Shown: positions 25,141-34,118 of the stretch, in pieces
Layout of the letters: the number at the start of each line of letters is the position of its first letter
Position numbering within the stretch: the stretch's first letter is position 1
NCBI GenBank assembly: GCA_035534295.1
Contig: DATLSE010000020.1
Coordinates: forward strand, 41,898 to 105,897
DNA: 64,000 bases
Direction: 5' to 3'
From: DATKQJ01 sp035534295
GTDB taxonomy: Bacteria; Chloroflexota; Dormibacteria; Dormibacterales; Dormibacteraceae
Notes under the pieces: generated by a model
What the model was told of the DNA's origin: nothing
Database searches by the model: none
What the model saw: only the letters and a program-made list of their open reading frames with translations
Translations under genes and position numbers: made by a program

Positions 25141-27117
25141 TCAGCCCCGCGGGTCGACGTCACAGCTCCATCCCCGGCCTCGGGGCACCAGCCGGCGTAC
25201 CCGCGCCAGCCCCTCTCCTCGGATCGTCAGCTGCCAGCGCCACTCGCCGCGCAGGCGGTGGATGAACGCGGGCGAGGGGCCGCTGAGCTGGATCCCGGCC
25301 AGACCCTGGCGCGCCATTCCCGCCGCCAGCGCGTCGGTCCCGGTCCTGGCGCCCTGCTCGGCGCGCTCGGGATCGGGGTCGGAGAACGTCACCACTGCGA
25401 GCTCGGAGGCGGGAGGAAATCCAAACCGGAGGCGGGATCTGATCTCCTGGGCGAAGAACGCCGCATAGTCGCCCGCGGCGGCCCAGCGCAGCGCATAGTG
25501 CTCGGGGTTGCAGGTCTGGACCACCACCTGCGCCGCCCGCTCGCCGCGACCCGCGCGGCCCGCAACCTGAGTCACCAGGGCAAAGGTCGATTCCGCCGCC
25601 CGGTAGTCGGGCACCTGCAGGGGAAGATCGGCGTCGATCACACCGACCGCGCTGACGGCCTCCAGATCGAGTCCGCGCGCTACCAGTTGGGTCCCGACCA
25701 GGATGTCAGCCCGACCCTGGGCGAACGACTCCATGACCTCGAGGTAGGCCTCCGGGCGCCGGGTCACGTCGGAATCAAGCCGGAGCACCCTGGCCCTCGG
25801 CCAGCGCCGGGCCACCGCCGCCTGCAGGCGCTGGGTGCCCACTCCCATGCCCTTGAGACGGCGCCCGGCGCAGACCGGGCAGACCTTCGGCATGTCCTCC
25901 CGCCAGCCGCAGTAATGGCAGTACAGGCCGTCCAATTCAGGGTGCTGCACCATCGCGACTGAGCAGTTGGGACAGCTGAACCGGGTGCCGCAGTCGCGAC
26001 AGAGGATGGCGGTGGACATCCCCCGCCGGTTCAAGAAGAGCACCGCCTGCTCGCCCGCCGCCAACGTCCCCTCGACCACCTGGCCCAGCCGGCGCGAAAT
26101 CGGAGCCGGGCCCGAGTCGGTGGCGCGCATATCCACCAGCTCGATGACCGGAGGCCGCCCGGCCGCGCGCCTATCCATGCTGGCCAGGGCCAGATCGCCC
26201 GATCGCGCCCGATGAAAGCTGGCCACGCTGGGTGTGGCGGAGCCCAAGATCAGGCGCGCGGAGCAGATCAGGGCGAGCTGCTCCGCCACCCAGCCGGCCT
26301 CATAGCGCGGGGTGCGATCCTGCTTGTAGGCCGCCGATCCCTCCTCGTCGACCACGATCAGGCCAGGACGATGCAGGGGAGCGAACACGGCCGAACGGCT
26401 GCCCACCACCACCTGAACCTCAGCCCGGCGGATGCGCCACCACTGCTGGGCCCGCTCGAGTTCGCTGAGCCCACTGTGGAGCACCGCCAGGGGAACGCCG
26501 AGGCGGCGGGACAGGCGTTCGACCAGCTGGGGTGAGAGTGAGATCTCGGGCAGCAGAACCAGCACGTCCAGGCCCAGATCCAGGGCCGCGCGCGCCGCGC
26601 AGGCGTAGACCTCGGTCTTGCCCGAGCCGGTGACGCCGTGGAGGAGCACCCGCTGGTGTGTCGCGATCTGTTCCAGGGCATCGATCTGAGCTCGGTTGAG
26701 GGCCGGGGCGGGCTCGGGCGGGCCCTGGGGAAGGGCGTGGAGCAGGAGACGGCTGTGTCGAACCTGGCGGCTCGAGAACCCCGAACCGTTGGAGCGGCCG
26801 CGCCGAATGCGGGGCGGAACCATGGCCCGAAGCACGTCGATCAGGGGAGCCCAGTAGTGCTCGGCCACGCGCTGGGCCAGCTCAACCTGGTGCGGCCAGA
26901 GCAGCGGGGCATCCTCCACGCGCTCGATCTGCTTCACCGCCTTGAGGTCCGGCGGCTCCGAGCTTGTGGAGACCACCAGCCCCGGCTGTAGGCGGCGCCC
27001 GAAGGGAACCCAGGCGCGCTGGCCGGGCTGAGCCGTCAATCCCTCCGGCACGGCGTAGGTGTAGGTGTCGTTCTCACCCCGACGCGCAACGTCGACCGCC
27101 ACCTCGGCGTAGAGCAA
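25141..27117 (-). CDS. priA: Primosomal protein N' (replication restart helicase)
   Basis: A 658-residue 3'-5' helicase that reloads the replisome at stalled forks. Visible are the N-terminal 3'-binding domain, Walker A GVTGSGKTEVY, GSRSAVFAPL, a zinc region with paired cysteines (CRDCGTRFSCPNC, CHYC, CPVC), and motifs V and VI: ILVGTQLVARGLDL and QVAGRAGRG. The Walker B box reads VDEEGSAAYKQ, so the usual DEEH has Gly instead of His. It lies three bases after the lipoprotein gene. Confidence 0.95.
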   Translation of the reverse strand: MLYAEVAVDVARRGENDTYTYAVPEGLTAQPGQRAWVPFGRRLQPGLVVSTSSEPPDLKAVKQIERVEDAPLLWPHQVELAQRVAEHYWAPLIDVLRAMVPPRIRRGRSNGSGFSSRQVRHSRLLLHALPQGPPEPAPALNRAQIDALEQIATHQRVLLHGVTGSGKTEVYACAARAALDLGLDVLVLLPEISLSPQLVERLSRRLGVPLAVLHSGLSELERAQQWWRIRRAEVQVVVGSRSAVFAPLHRPGLIVVDEEGSAAYKQDRTPRYEAGWVAEQLALICSARLILGSATPSVASFHRARSGDLALASMDRRAAGRPPVIELVDMRATDSGPAPISRRLGQVVEGTLAAGEQAVLFLNRRGMSTAILCRDCGTRFSCPNCSVAMVQHPELDGLYCHYCGWREDMPKVCPVCAGRRLKGMGVGTQRLQAAVARRWPRARVLRLDSDVTRRPEAYLEVMESFAQGRADILVGTQLVARGLDLEAVSAVGVIDADLPLQVPDYRAAESTFALVTQVAGRAGRGERAAQVVVQTCNPEHYALRWAAAGDYAAFFAQEIRSRLRFGFPPASELAVVTFSDPDPERAEQGARTGTDALAAGMARQGLAGIQLSGPSPAFIHRLRGEWRWQLTIRGEGLARVRRLVPRGRGWSCDVDPRG

Positions 27118-27120
27118 AAC

Positions 27121-27888
27121 CTAGGCCAATATTTCGCCCGGGGAGGTCGCGACGTCACCTCCAGGGGGGGAGAGATCGCCCACCCGGGCGGGGCTGAAGC
27201 TGGCCGTGCTCAGGATCTCCTGGTGCTGCCCGCTGACCGGATCGGTGGCCGCGAGGTGAACCTGGATCTGGAGCAGGCGATCACCAGGGAGCGAGAGGTC
27301 GACGTCGATCTGAGTCTGGGCCTGCTTTAAGAAGGCGGCCTCGATCGAGGGATCGACCGCGATCGACTGCAGTTGCTGGACCTGATCCGGCCCGGGTTGG
27401 ATGGCGTAGGAGCGAGCAAAGCCCGAGTTGAGGTGGATTAGCTGGGGCGAGGAGATCGAACTGGCGAGCAGCAGTGACTGGCGGATCAGGGTCAGCCGCA
27501 ATGCCGGGAAGAGTGAAGTCATCGACTCCAGAGGGACCGACTTCCAGCCACTGCTGGGAGCGTGTTCGACGTAGAGCCGGGAGGCGTCGAACATCATCTG
27601 GTAGGTGGCGCGCTGGCTGCCCTGATCGATGGCATAGCTGAACCTGGCCTGATCCCCCCGCGCCAGGCCACTCCCCGACGCCTGGAGACGGTACTCCTGA
27701 CCCGCGGCCAGACTGCCCCCGTTCAGAGCCAAGGACTCCTCCAGGGTGACCCTGACGCCACCCTGCTGCGCCTGCCGGACCGCCTCGGCGAGCTGCCGCC
27801 CGGTGGCCGCCTGCTGGGCCCGGGTGGGGCTGCCGCAGGCACCCATGAGGGCGCTGGATAAAACCAGGAGCAGGGCCAGGCGGCTCAG
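27121..27888 (-). CDS. Putative lipoprotein (LppX/LprG-like size, unknown function)
   Basis: An exported protein of about 255 residues. Starting at CTG 27888, the N-terminus reads MSRLALLLVLSSALMGACGS: basic residue, hydrophobic core and a lipobox ending at Cys, i.e. a complete lipoprotein signal. The first ATG (27846) falls just before the Cys and would destroy the signal. The CTG shares bases with the coaBC TGA (CTGA). The mature part has beta-strand-rich segments (EYRLQASGSGLARGDQARFSYAI) recalling LppX_LprG/DUF6612-type lipid-binding lipoproteins, but this is only a size and texture match. Confidence 0.72.
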   Translation of the reverse strand: MSRLALLLVLSSALMGACGSPTRAQQAATGRQLAEAVRQAQQGGVRVTLEESLALNGGSLAAGQEYRLQASGSGLARGDQARFSYAIDQGSQRATYQMMFDASRLYVEHAPSSGWKSVPLESMTSLFPALRLTLIRQSLLLASSISSPQLIHLNSGFARSYAIQPGPDQVQQLQSIAVDPSIEAAFLKQAQTQIDVDLSLPGDRLLQIQVHLAATDPVSGQHQEILSTASFSPARVGDLSPPGGDVATSPGEILA

Positions 27889-29108
27889 CCGAGGCGTGGC
27901 CGCACCTGGTCCAGAAGACGGCCAGCCATTTCCGATTTGGGCATGCGCTCGAGGTCGAACCGGGTTCCGTCGGCAAAGAGCAGGAGCCCGGCGTTGTAGT
28001 CCGAGCCGAAGGCGATGTCGGAGCGGGCGACGTCGTTGGCGACTATGGCGTCAAGGTGCTTGCGATCGAGCTTGGTCCGCGCCAGCTCTTCCAGAGGGCC
28101 GGTCTCGGCGGCGAAGCCGACCCGATATACGTCCTTGAATCGGGGCTCTGCGGCCAGCTCCAGCAGCAGGTCAGGGTTGGGCACCAGATGAAGCACCAGA
28201 TGGGAGCGGCCCTGGCGCCGGATCTTGTCCACCTCCCGGCGCTCGGGCCTGAAGTCGGCCACGGCTGCGGCCATGACCAAAAGCCGCGCCCCGTCCAGGT
28301 GTTCTCTTAGCGCCGCCAGCATCTCGACCGCGCTCGCCACCGGGACCATCTCGACCGCGGGCGGGGACGGCATCTGGGCGGCGCTGATCAAAATCACCCG
28401 AGCGCCCCTCTGGGCCGCAGCCTGGGCGATGGCGATGCCCATCTTCCCGCTCGAGTGATTGCTGAGATAGCGCACTGGGTCCAGCTCCTCGCGAGTGCCC
28501 CCGGCGGTGACCACCACCTTGAGCCCGGCGTAGTCGTAGGCCGAGCGGGTCGCGCTGGCCAGGGCCGCGAGCAGCGTGGACGCCTCCGGGAGACGACCTG
28601 GACCGTGGTGTCCGCTGGCCAAGCGGCCCGAAGCCGGCTCTAGCACGCTCAGCCCGCGGCGTCGAAGCTCGGCCACGTTGGCCTGCACGGCCGCGTTGGC
28701 CCACATGGCGTCGTTCATCGCCGGGGAGATCACGACCGGACAACGGGCGGCGAGCAGGGTTGCGGTGACGGGGTCGTCCCCCCGTCCCTGGACAACGCGC
28801 GCCAGGACGTCGGCGGTGGCCGGGGCGAGGAGGATCATCTGCGCCCAATCACCCAGTTCGACGTGGGGCTCGGCGGCGCCGCCGGGGGCGAATAGGTCGG
28901 TCAGGACAGGCTGGCCGCTCACCCCCCGGAAGGCGGCCGCGCCGGCAAAACGCTGGGCCGAGCGCGTCATCGCCACCCGCACCGTGCAGCCTCCCTGGAC
29001 CAGCTTGGAGGTGAGATCGACCAGCTTGTAGGCGGCGATGCCGCCCGTGACCAGAAGCGCCAGGCGCCGTCCGACGAGCTCGGATGGAATCGGGGGATCA
29101 GCTGGCAT
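27885..29108 (-). CDS. coaBC: Bifunctional phosphopantothenoylcysteine decarboxylase / phosphopantothenate-cysteine ligase
   Basis: Two steps of coenzyme A synthesis in one 407-residue protein. The N-terminal FMN-dependent CoaC domain has VTGGIAAYK, the catalytic His in HVELGDWA and PAMNDAMW. The C-terminal CoaB domain has VTAGGTREELDPVRYLSN, NHSSGKMG and AAVADFRP. I use the ATG at 29108 (11-bp overlap with gmk); a TTG at 29132 is possible. No rpoZ lies between gmk and coaBC. Confidence 0.96.
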   Translation of the reverse strand: MPADPPIPSELVGRRLALLVTGGIAAYKLVDLTSKLVQGGCTVRVAMTRSAQRFAGAAAFRGVSGQPVLTDLFAPGGAAEPHVELGDWAQMILLAPATADVLARVVQGRGDDPVTATLLAARCPVVISPAMNDAMWANAAVQANVAELRRRGLSVLEPASGRLASGHHGPGRLPEASTLLAALASATRSAYDYAGLKVVVTAGGTREELDPVRYLSNHSSGKMGIAIAQAAAQRGARVILISAAQMPSPPAVEMVPVASAVEMLAALREHLDGARLLVMAAAVADFRPERREVDKIRRQGRSHLVLHLVPNPDLLLELAAEPRFKDVYRVGFAAETGPLEELARTKLDRKHLDAIVANDVARSDIAFGSDYNAGLLLFADGTRFDLERMPKSEMAGRLLDQVRPRLG

Positions 29109-29673
29109 CGCGCTCTGCACCCCGGCCCTCAAGCAGCTCGAGGATGTTCTCGGCTGCCCTCTCGACCCGATCGTTGACGATCACGTGGTCGTAGCTAGCC
29201 GCCCACCGCATCTCCTCGTCAGCCAGCCTCTGGCGCGCCTCGATCTGGGCTTCGCTCTCGCTTCCTCGCCCCCGCCGGCGGCGCAGCAGCTCCTCCATGT
29301 CGGGCGGGCTGATAAATATGAACAGGGCGTCTGGGTGGGAGCGCCGCACCTGCTCGGCTCCCTGGACGTCGATCTTGAGGATCACGTCGCGGCCCTCGCC
29401 GAGCGCCTCCATTACCGGCCCCCGGGAAGTTCCGTAAAGGTAACCGTTGACGCGCGCGTGCTCTATCATCTCGCCCGCCTGGAGCAGCTCCCCAAACTGG
29501 TCGGCGCTGACGAAATAGTAGTGCTCGCCGTCGCGCTCATAGTCCCGCGCCGGCCGCGTCGTGTGGGAGACGCTGTAGGCGAGCCGGGGTCGTTGCCGGC
29601 GCAGCGCCTCAATCACCGTGTCCTTGCCGACTCCGCCCGGGCCGGAGATGACGACCAGGCGCCCTCGAGTCAC
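29098..29673 (-). CDS. gmk: Guanylate kinase
   Basis: Phosphorylates GMP to GDP. The 191-residue protein has the P-loop GPGGVGKDT (the usual Gly/Ser before Thr is Asp), HTTRPARDYERDGEHYYFV (GMP-binding) and FIFISPPDMEELLRRRRGRG (lid). GTG at 29673 overlaps the rluD stop as GTGA. The normal order gmk-coaBC-priA-def-fmt follows. Confidence 0.96.
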   Translation of the reverse strand: MTRGRLVVISGPGGVGKDTVIEALRRQRPRLAYSVSHTTRPARDYERDGEHYYFVSADQFGELLQAGEMIEHARVNGYLYGTSRGPVMEALGEGRDVILKIDVQGAEQVRRSHPDALFIFISPPDMEELLRRRRGRGSESEAQIEARQRLADEEMRWAASYDHVIVNDRVERAAENILELLEGRGAERDAS

Positions 29674-30518
29674 TTGAGGCCCGCCCAGAAGGCCGCCATA
29701 TCGGGTGCGAGATCAATCTCGAAGCTCATCTCCGCCCCGCTCAGGGGGTGAACGAAGGCAATCCGCTGGGCGTGGAGCATGGGCCGACCACCGGCGGTGC
29801 CGCCCCCATAGAGCTCATCCCCCGTCACCGGATGGCCCAGAGCGGCGAGATGGACCCTGATCTGATGGGTCCGCCCGGTATCCAGCTCGCATCTGACCAG
29901 AGTATGCCCCCCCTTTGACTCCAGCACCCGGTAGCGGGTTCGGGCCCAGCGCCCCTTCTCCACCACGGCCATGCGCAGGCGCTGGCGGGGGTCGCGACCG
30001 ATCGGGCCCTCGAGGATTCCAAGCAGAGGTGAGGGCCGTCCGCGGACCAGCGCCAGGTAGCTGCGACGCAGGCGGCGCTCGGCGAGTTGGGCGGAGAGGG
30101 AACGATGGGCCCGATCGGTGCGCGCGGCCAGGATCAGGCCCGAGGTGCCCCGATCCAGGCGGTGGACGATGCCAGGCCGGGCCTGCCCCCCCGCGGCCGA
30201 CCAGGTGCCCCCCAGGCCGAGGAGGGCGTGAACCAGGGTTCCGCTGCTGTGGCCCGGAGCTGGATGCACCACCATCCCGGCCGGCTTGTTAACCACCACC
30301 AGCTGATCGTCCTGATAGACGATCTCAAGCGGTATGGCCTCCGCCACCGGGGTCGAGGACGCGGTCGGCTCCAGGTACCCACTCACCTCGTCTCCGGCCT
30401 GGACCAGATCGGAGGGACGGCAGGGGGCGCCACGGAGCTCGACCCGCCCCGCCCGGATGAGTCGAGTGGCGGCCGAGCGCGACAATCCCAGTTCGGAATC
30501 GGCCAGAAACCGATCCAG
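29670..30518 (-). CDS. rluD: RluD-type 23S rRNA pseudouridine synthase
   Basis: Pseudouridine synthase of the RluA/RluD family. The catalytic Asp is in GIVHRLDRGTSGL; other blocks are VNKPAGMVVHPAPGH and LDTGRTHQIRVHL. The N-terminal S4 RNA-binding domain (LDRFLADSELGLSRSAATRL) is only complete if translation begins upstream of the first standard start (TTG 30485). The only candidates are CTG at 30518, used here (282 residues), or ATA at 30524. It follows lspA by 20 bp. The exact target site (1911/1915/1917 in RluD) is inferred from family. Confidence 0.9.
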   Translation of the reverse strand: MDRFLADSELGLSRSAATRLIRAGRVELRGAPCRPSDLVQAGDEVSGYLEPTASSTPVAEAIPLEIVYQDDQLVVVNKPAGMVVHPAPGHSSGTLVHALLGLGGTWSAAGGQARPGIVHRLDRGTSGLILAARTDRAHRSLSAQLAERRLRRSYLALVRGRPSPLLGILEGPIGRDPRQRLRMAVVEKGRWARTRYRVLESKGGHTLVRCELDTGRTHQIRVHLAALGHPVTGDELYGGGTAGGRPMLHAQRIAFVHPLSGAEMSFEIDLAPDMAAFWAGLK

Positions 30519-30538
30519 CCTTATGGGCTCGCCCTGGG

Positions 30539-31000
30539 CTAGGAGTCGGAAGTCTTGGGCCGTAGCGCAAACCCCGCCACCAAGATCAGCACCCCGACCG
30601 TGATGGCGGCGTCGGCGAGGTTAAACACGGGCCAGAAGTGCAGCGCCACGAAGTCGGTCACGCTCCCCCTCAGCACCCGGTCGTAACCATTGCCGACCGC
30701 ACCCCCGGCGATCAGGCCCAAGACCAGGCCCGTCGTCACCGTCACCGACCGCGTGGCCACGTAGTAGATCATGCCGGCCACCACCACGATCGAGGCCACG
30801 ATGAATGGCAACAGCAGGCTTCCACCCTGGGCGAAGCCGAAGGCGGCACCCGCGTTCTGGGTGTTGGTGATCCAGACGTGAGGCAGCACCTGGATCTGGG
30901 TCCCGGGGCGCACGCTGCGAAGAACCATCATCTTGGTCACCCGATCGGCCGCGAAGACCAGCGCGGCCACCAGGGCGAACACGCCTTTGCCTGCCCTCAA
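30539..31000 (-). CDS. lspA: Lipoprotein signal peptidase (signal peptidase II)
   Basis: Membrane aspartyl protease that trims diacylated prolipoproteins. The 153 residues form four helices with ADRVTK, NAGAAFGFA, GNGYDRVLRGSVTDF (first catalytic Asp) and FNLADAAI (second). TTG at 31000 overlaps the ileS TGA (TTGA); longer in-frame sequence is ileS shadow. The downstream lipoprotein at 27.1 kb is a plausible client. Confidence 0.95.
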   Translation of the reverse strand: MRAGKGVFALVAALVFAADRVTKMMVLRSVRPGTQIQVLPHVWITNTQNAGAAFGFAQGGSLLLPFIVASIVVVAGMIYYVATRSVTVTTGLVLGLIAGGAVGNGYDRVLRGSVTDFVALHFWPVFNLADAAITVGVLILVAGFALRPKTSDS

Positions 31001-33840
31001 CTCGACGGGCGGATTCTGAACCAGAGTTCGGGGTCCAGGCTCACGCAGCCGTCGTCGCGGTCGGAGGTTACGATCACCTGGCTCGCCAGCACCTCGCCGG
31101 CCACGTAGTCCCCGAATCGCTCCCAGACCCGCGCCCAATCGCCGCCCGCCCCGATCACGAGCACGATGCGATCCTCAATCCGGAGCCCGCTGCGCTTGCG
31201 ATGTTCCTGGATGGCCCGCACCAGCTCGCGCGCCATGCCCTCCAGTCGAAGCTCGTCGGAGATCTCGACGTCGAGAGCGAACTCGGCCCCGTGTCGCACC
31301 TCCTTCACGTTCAGCTCCTCGGCGATGATGGCCGCCAGCTCCGGTTCGAAGGCGCGATTCAAGGTGACCGACCGCAGCGGCTGGCGGACATTGATGCGGA
31401 CCTGGTCACGCGCTGCCCGTCCCGCCTCGACCGCCTCGCGAGCCGCTGCCATCTGCTGATCTAGATCCGGTCGGCGGCGCTCGGGTGCTCGGGCAGGAAA
31501 GTCGGCCAGGTGAACCGAAGCGCCGGCGCACAGGTTGCGGTGGATGGCCTCAGAGAAGAAGGGTGTGAACGGAGCCAGGAGGCGGGTGAGGGTGACCAGG
31601 GTCTCGTACAGCGTCTGGTAGGCGGACAGCTTGTCCTGGTCGTCGGCCGACTTCCAGAAACGGCGCCGTGATCGGCGCACGTACCAGTTGGAGAGTTCGT
31701 CCACAAAGGCCTGCAGAGGGCGCGCGGCGGCGTTGACGTCGTAATGCTCCAGGCCCTCGTCGACGCTCTCCACGACCGCGGCCAGGCGCGAGAGCAGCCA
31801 GCGATCGAGCAGGCTGCGCTCCTCCAGCGCGATCTCGGCCTGACGCTCGGGCCTGAAGCCATCGATGTTGGCGTAGGTGACGAAGAACGAATAGACGTTC
31901 CAGAGCGTCATGAAGAACTGGCGCACGACCTCACGCAAGGCGTCCGCACCGGTTCGATAGTTCTCCCCCACCGCCGCCGACGTGTAGTAGAACCAGCGCA
32001 CGGGGTCCGCCCCGAACTGATCGAAGAGCTGAGCGGGGTCGAGCACGTTGCCGCGTGACTTGCTCGCCTTCTGACCCCGGGGATCGAGCACCAGGCCCAG
32101 GCAGATCACGTTGCGGTAAGAGTTCTGGCCGAAGAGCAGGGTGGATATCGCGAGCAGGGAGTAGAACCAGCCCCGGGTCTGGTCCATCGCCTCGGAGATG
32201 AAGTCGGCGGGAAAGCTGGCCCTGAACTGCTCCTCTCCCTGACGCGGGTAACCGCGCTGGGCGAAGGGCATGGAACCGGAGTCAAACCAGGCGTCGAGCA
32301 CCTCTGGTACCCGTGCCATCTCGCCGCCACAGCCCTCGCAAACCAGACGCACGGCATCGATTCCAGGCCGGTGCAGATCACCCAGGGAATCCAGTCCCAA
32401 CTCCTCGGCCGATTCGACACAGCGCGCCGCCGAGCACTGGCTGCAGACCCAGAACGGCAGCGGTGTGCCCCAGTAGCGGGAGCGCGAGATGGCCCAGTCG
32501 ACGTTGTTCTCGAGCCAATCCCCCATCCGTCCGCTGCGCACGTGGGCTGGAATCCAGTTCGTGGCCGCGTTGTTGGCCACCAGGTCCGGCTTGAGCCGGG
32601 TGGTACGCACGTACCAGGAGTCGAGCGCGTAGTAGATCAGCGGGGTCTTGCAGCGCCAGCAGAACGGATAGGTGTGCAGCACCGTCTCCGCGCGATAGAG
32701 CAGTCCCCGCACGCGCAGATCCTCGATCAGGATCGGATCCGCGTCCTTGACGAACAGCCCCGCCACCAATTCGACCTCGGGCAGAAACCGCCCACCCAGG
32801 TCGACCGTGTGATGCACCGGGATGCCGTGGTCCTGGGCTAGTCGCAGGTCGTCGGCGCCGTAGGCCGCGGCAGTGTGAACGATCCCGGTCCCCTCCTCGG
32901 TGGAGACGAAGTCGCCCGCGACGACTGAGAACACCCGGCCTGGCGCCGTCAGGACGTCGTATGGAGGCACGTACTCCAGATCGAGGAGGTCACGGCCGCG
33001 CATGCGCTCGACGACCTCGTGCTCACCCTCCAGGACACCCAACCGCGATTCAGCCAGGATCAAGAACTCAAGGCCCTGGCGTACGCGCACGTAACCGACG
33101 TCCTCGGCCACCGCCAGGGCCACGTTCCCCGGCAGCGTCCACGGGGTGGTGGTCCAGGCCAGGAGGCTGGTGTTGGGATTGGAGCGGAGCCGAAAACGGA
33201 CGAACACGCTGGGGTCCTCGGTATCGTCCTGGTAGCCCTGAGCGAGCTCGTGACTGGATAGCGGGGTCGCGCAGCGGGGGCAGTAGGGGGCCACCCGGAA
33301 GCCCTTGTAGATGAGGTCTTTGTCCCACATCTGCTTGAGCGCCCACCACACCGACTGGATGTACTCCGGGCTCAGGGTCCAGTACGCGTGCTCATAGTCC
33401 TGCCAGAAGGCCATGCGGTTGGAGAACCGCACCCATTCCTCCACGTAGCGATGCACGCTCTCTCGACAGAGCTGGTTGAATCGGTCGATCCCGAACTCCT
33501 CAATCTGCTGCTTGCCGGAGATGCCGAGGCTCTTTTCGATCTCGAGCTCAACCGGCAGCCCGTGCGTGTCCCAGCCCGCCTTGCGCTCCACATAGAAGCC
33601 CTTCATCGTCTTGTAGCGGCCCAGCACGTCCTTGAACGAGCGGGCCAGTATGTGGTGGGTTCCCGGCCGCCCGTTGGCGGTGGGCGGACCTTCATAGAAG
33701 ACGAACCGGGGTCGGCCCTGGCGCAGGGCCAGACTCTGGGCGAAGGTGCCCTCGCGCTCCCAGAGCGACATCACGCCCAGCTCCAGGTCAGGCAGCTTGA
33801 CGCCGCTCAGCACGGGCTCAAACCTTCGCTCGGCCGCCAT
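30997..33840 (-). CDS. ileS: Isoleucyl-tRNA synthetase, type 2 (eukaryote-like)
   Basis: A 947-residue class I synthetase. The HIGH region reads GRPGTHHILARSFKD and the KMSKS loop reads QKASKSRGN (Met replaced by Ala). These, with YKTMKGFYVERKAGWDTHGLPVE split over residues 76-98, match the type-2 IleRS also found in Actinobacteriota, a group commonly resistant to mupirocin. Editing domain CP1 and the anticodon-binding domain are present. No T-box precedes it; yggT ends 3 bp upstream. Confidence 0.96.
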   Translation of the reverse strand: MAAERRFEPVLSGVKLPDLELGVMSLWEREGTFAQSLALRQGRPRFVFYEGPPTANGRPGTHHILARSFKDVLGRYKTMKGFYVERKAGWDTHGLPVELEIEKSLGISGKQQIEEFGIDRFNQLCRESVHRYVEEWVRFSNRMAFWQDYEHAYWTLSPEYIQSVWWALKQMWDKDLIYKGFRVAPYCPRCATPLSSHELAQGYQDDTEDPSVFVRFRLRSNPNTSLLAWTTTPWTLPGNVALAVAEDVGYVRVRQGLEFLILAESRLGVLEGEHEVVERMRGRDLLDLEYVPPYDVLTAPGRVFSVVAGDFVSTEEGTGIVHTAAAYGADDLRLAQDHGIPVHHTVDLGGRFLPEVELVAGLFVKDADPILIEDLRVRGLLYRAETVLHTYPFCWRCKTPLIYYALDSWYVRTTRLKPDLVANNAATNWIPAHVRSGRMGDWLENNVDWAISRSRYWGTPLPFWVCSQCSAARCVESAEELGLDSLGDLHRPGIDAVRLVCEGCGGEMARVPEVLDAWFDSGSMPFAQRGYPRQGEEQFRASFPADFISEAMDQTRGWFYSLLAISTLLFGQNSYRNVICLGLVLDPRGQKASKSRGNVLDPAQLFDQFGADPVRWFYYTSAAVGENYRTGADALREVVRQFFMTLWNVYSFFVTYANIDGFRPERQAEIALEERSLLDRWLLSRLAAVVESVDEGLEHYDVNAAARPLQAFVDELSNWYVRRSRRRFWKSADDQDKLSAYQTLYETLVTLTRLLAPFTPFFSEAIHRNLCAGASVHLADFPARAPERRRPDLDQQMAAAREAVEAGRAARDQVRINVRQPLRSVTLNRAFEPELAAIIAEELNVKEVRHGAEFALDVEISDELRLEGMARELVRAIQEHRKRSGLRIEDRIVLVIGAGGDWARVWERFGDYVAGEVLASQVIVTSDRDDGCVSLDPELWFRIRPSS

Positions 33841-33843
33841 GGG

Positions 33844-34095
33844 CTAGCCCTGCGCCTGCTGTAGGAACTGGACCAGAAGCGATACGGCGAAGAAGACGAC
33901 GACGAAGGAGAGGTCAAAGCCGGCCATCGGAGGCAGCACGCGCCGGACGGGGGCCAGCACCGGCTCGGTGACGTCAAAGGCCAGGCGGTGGATCGGATTT
34001 TTGGGATAGGGCTCGAACCAGGAGAACACCGCCCGAACCAGCAGGCAGCCCATGAAGGCGTATCCGATCAGGATCAGGGCAGGGGCGATGATCAT
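33844..34095 (-). CDS. yggT: YggT family membrane protein
   Basis: An 83-residue protein with two hydrophobic helices flanking SWFEPYPKNPIHRLAFDVTEPVLAPVRR (family core, over residues 25-52, positions given because of length). YggT proteins sit next to division genes and are linked to osmotic tolerance and, in some organisms, septum placement. sepF, which often lies between yggS and yggT, is missing. Confidence 0.92.
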   Translation of the reverse strand: MIIAPALILIGYAFMGCLLVRAVFSWFEPYPKNPIHRLAFDVTEPVLAPVRRVLPPMAGFDLSFVVVFFAVSLLVQFLQQAQG

Positions 34096-34118
34096 TTCGA
34101 CCTAGAGGGTAGTGGCTT

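Noticed and set aside
33841..34118. T-box riboswitch for ileS
   Set aside because: yggT ends 3 bp before ileS and there is no leader or T-box sequence.
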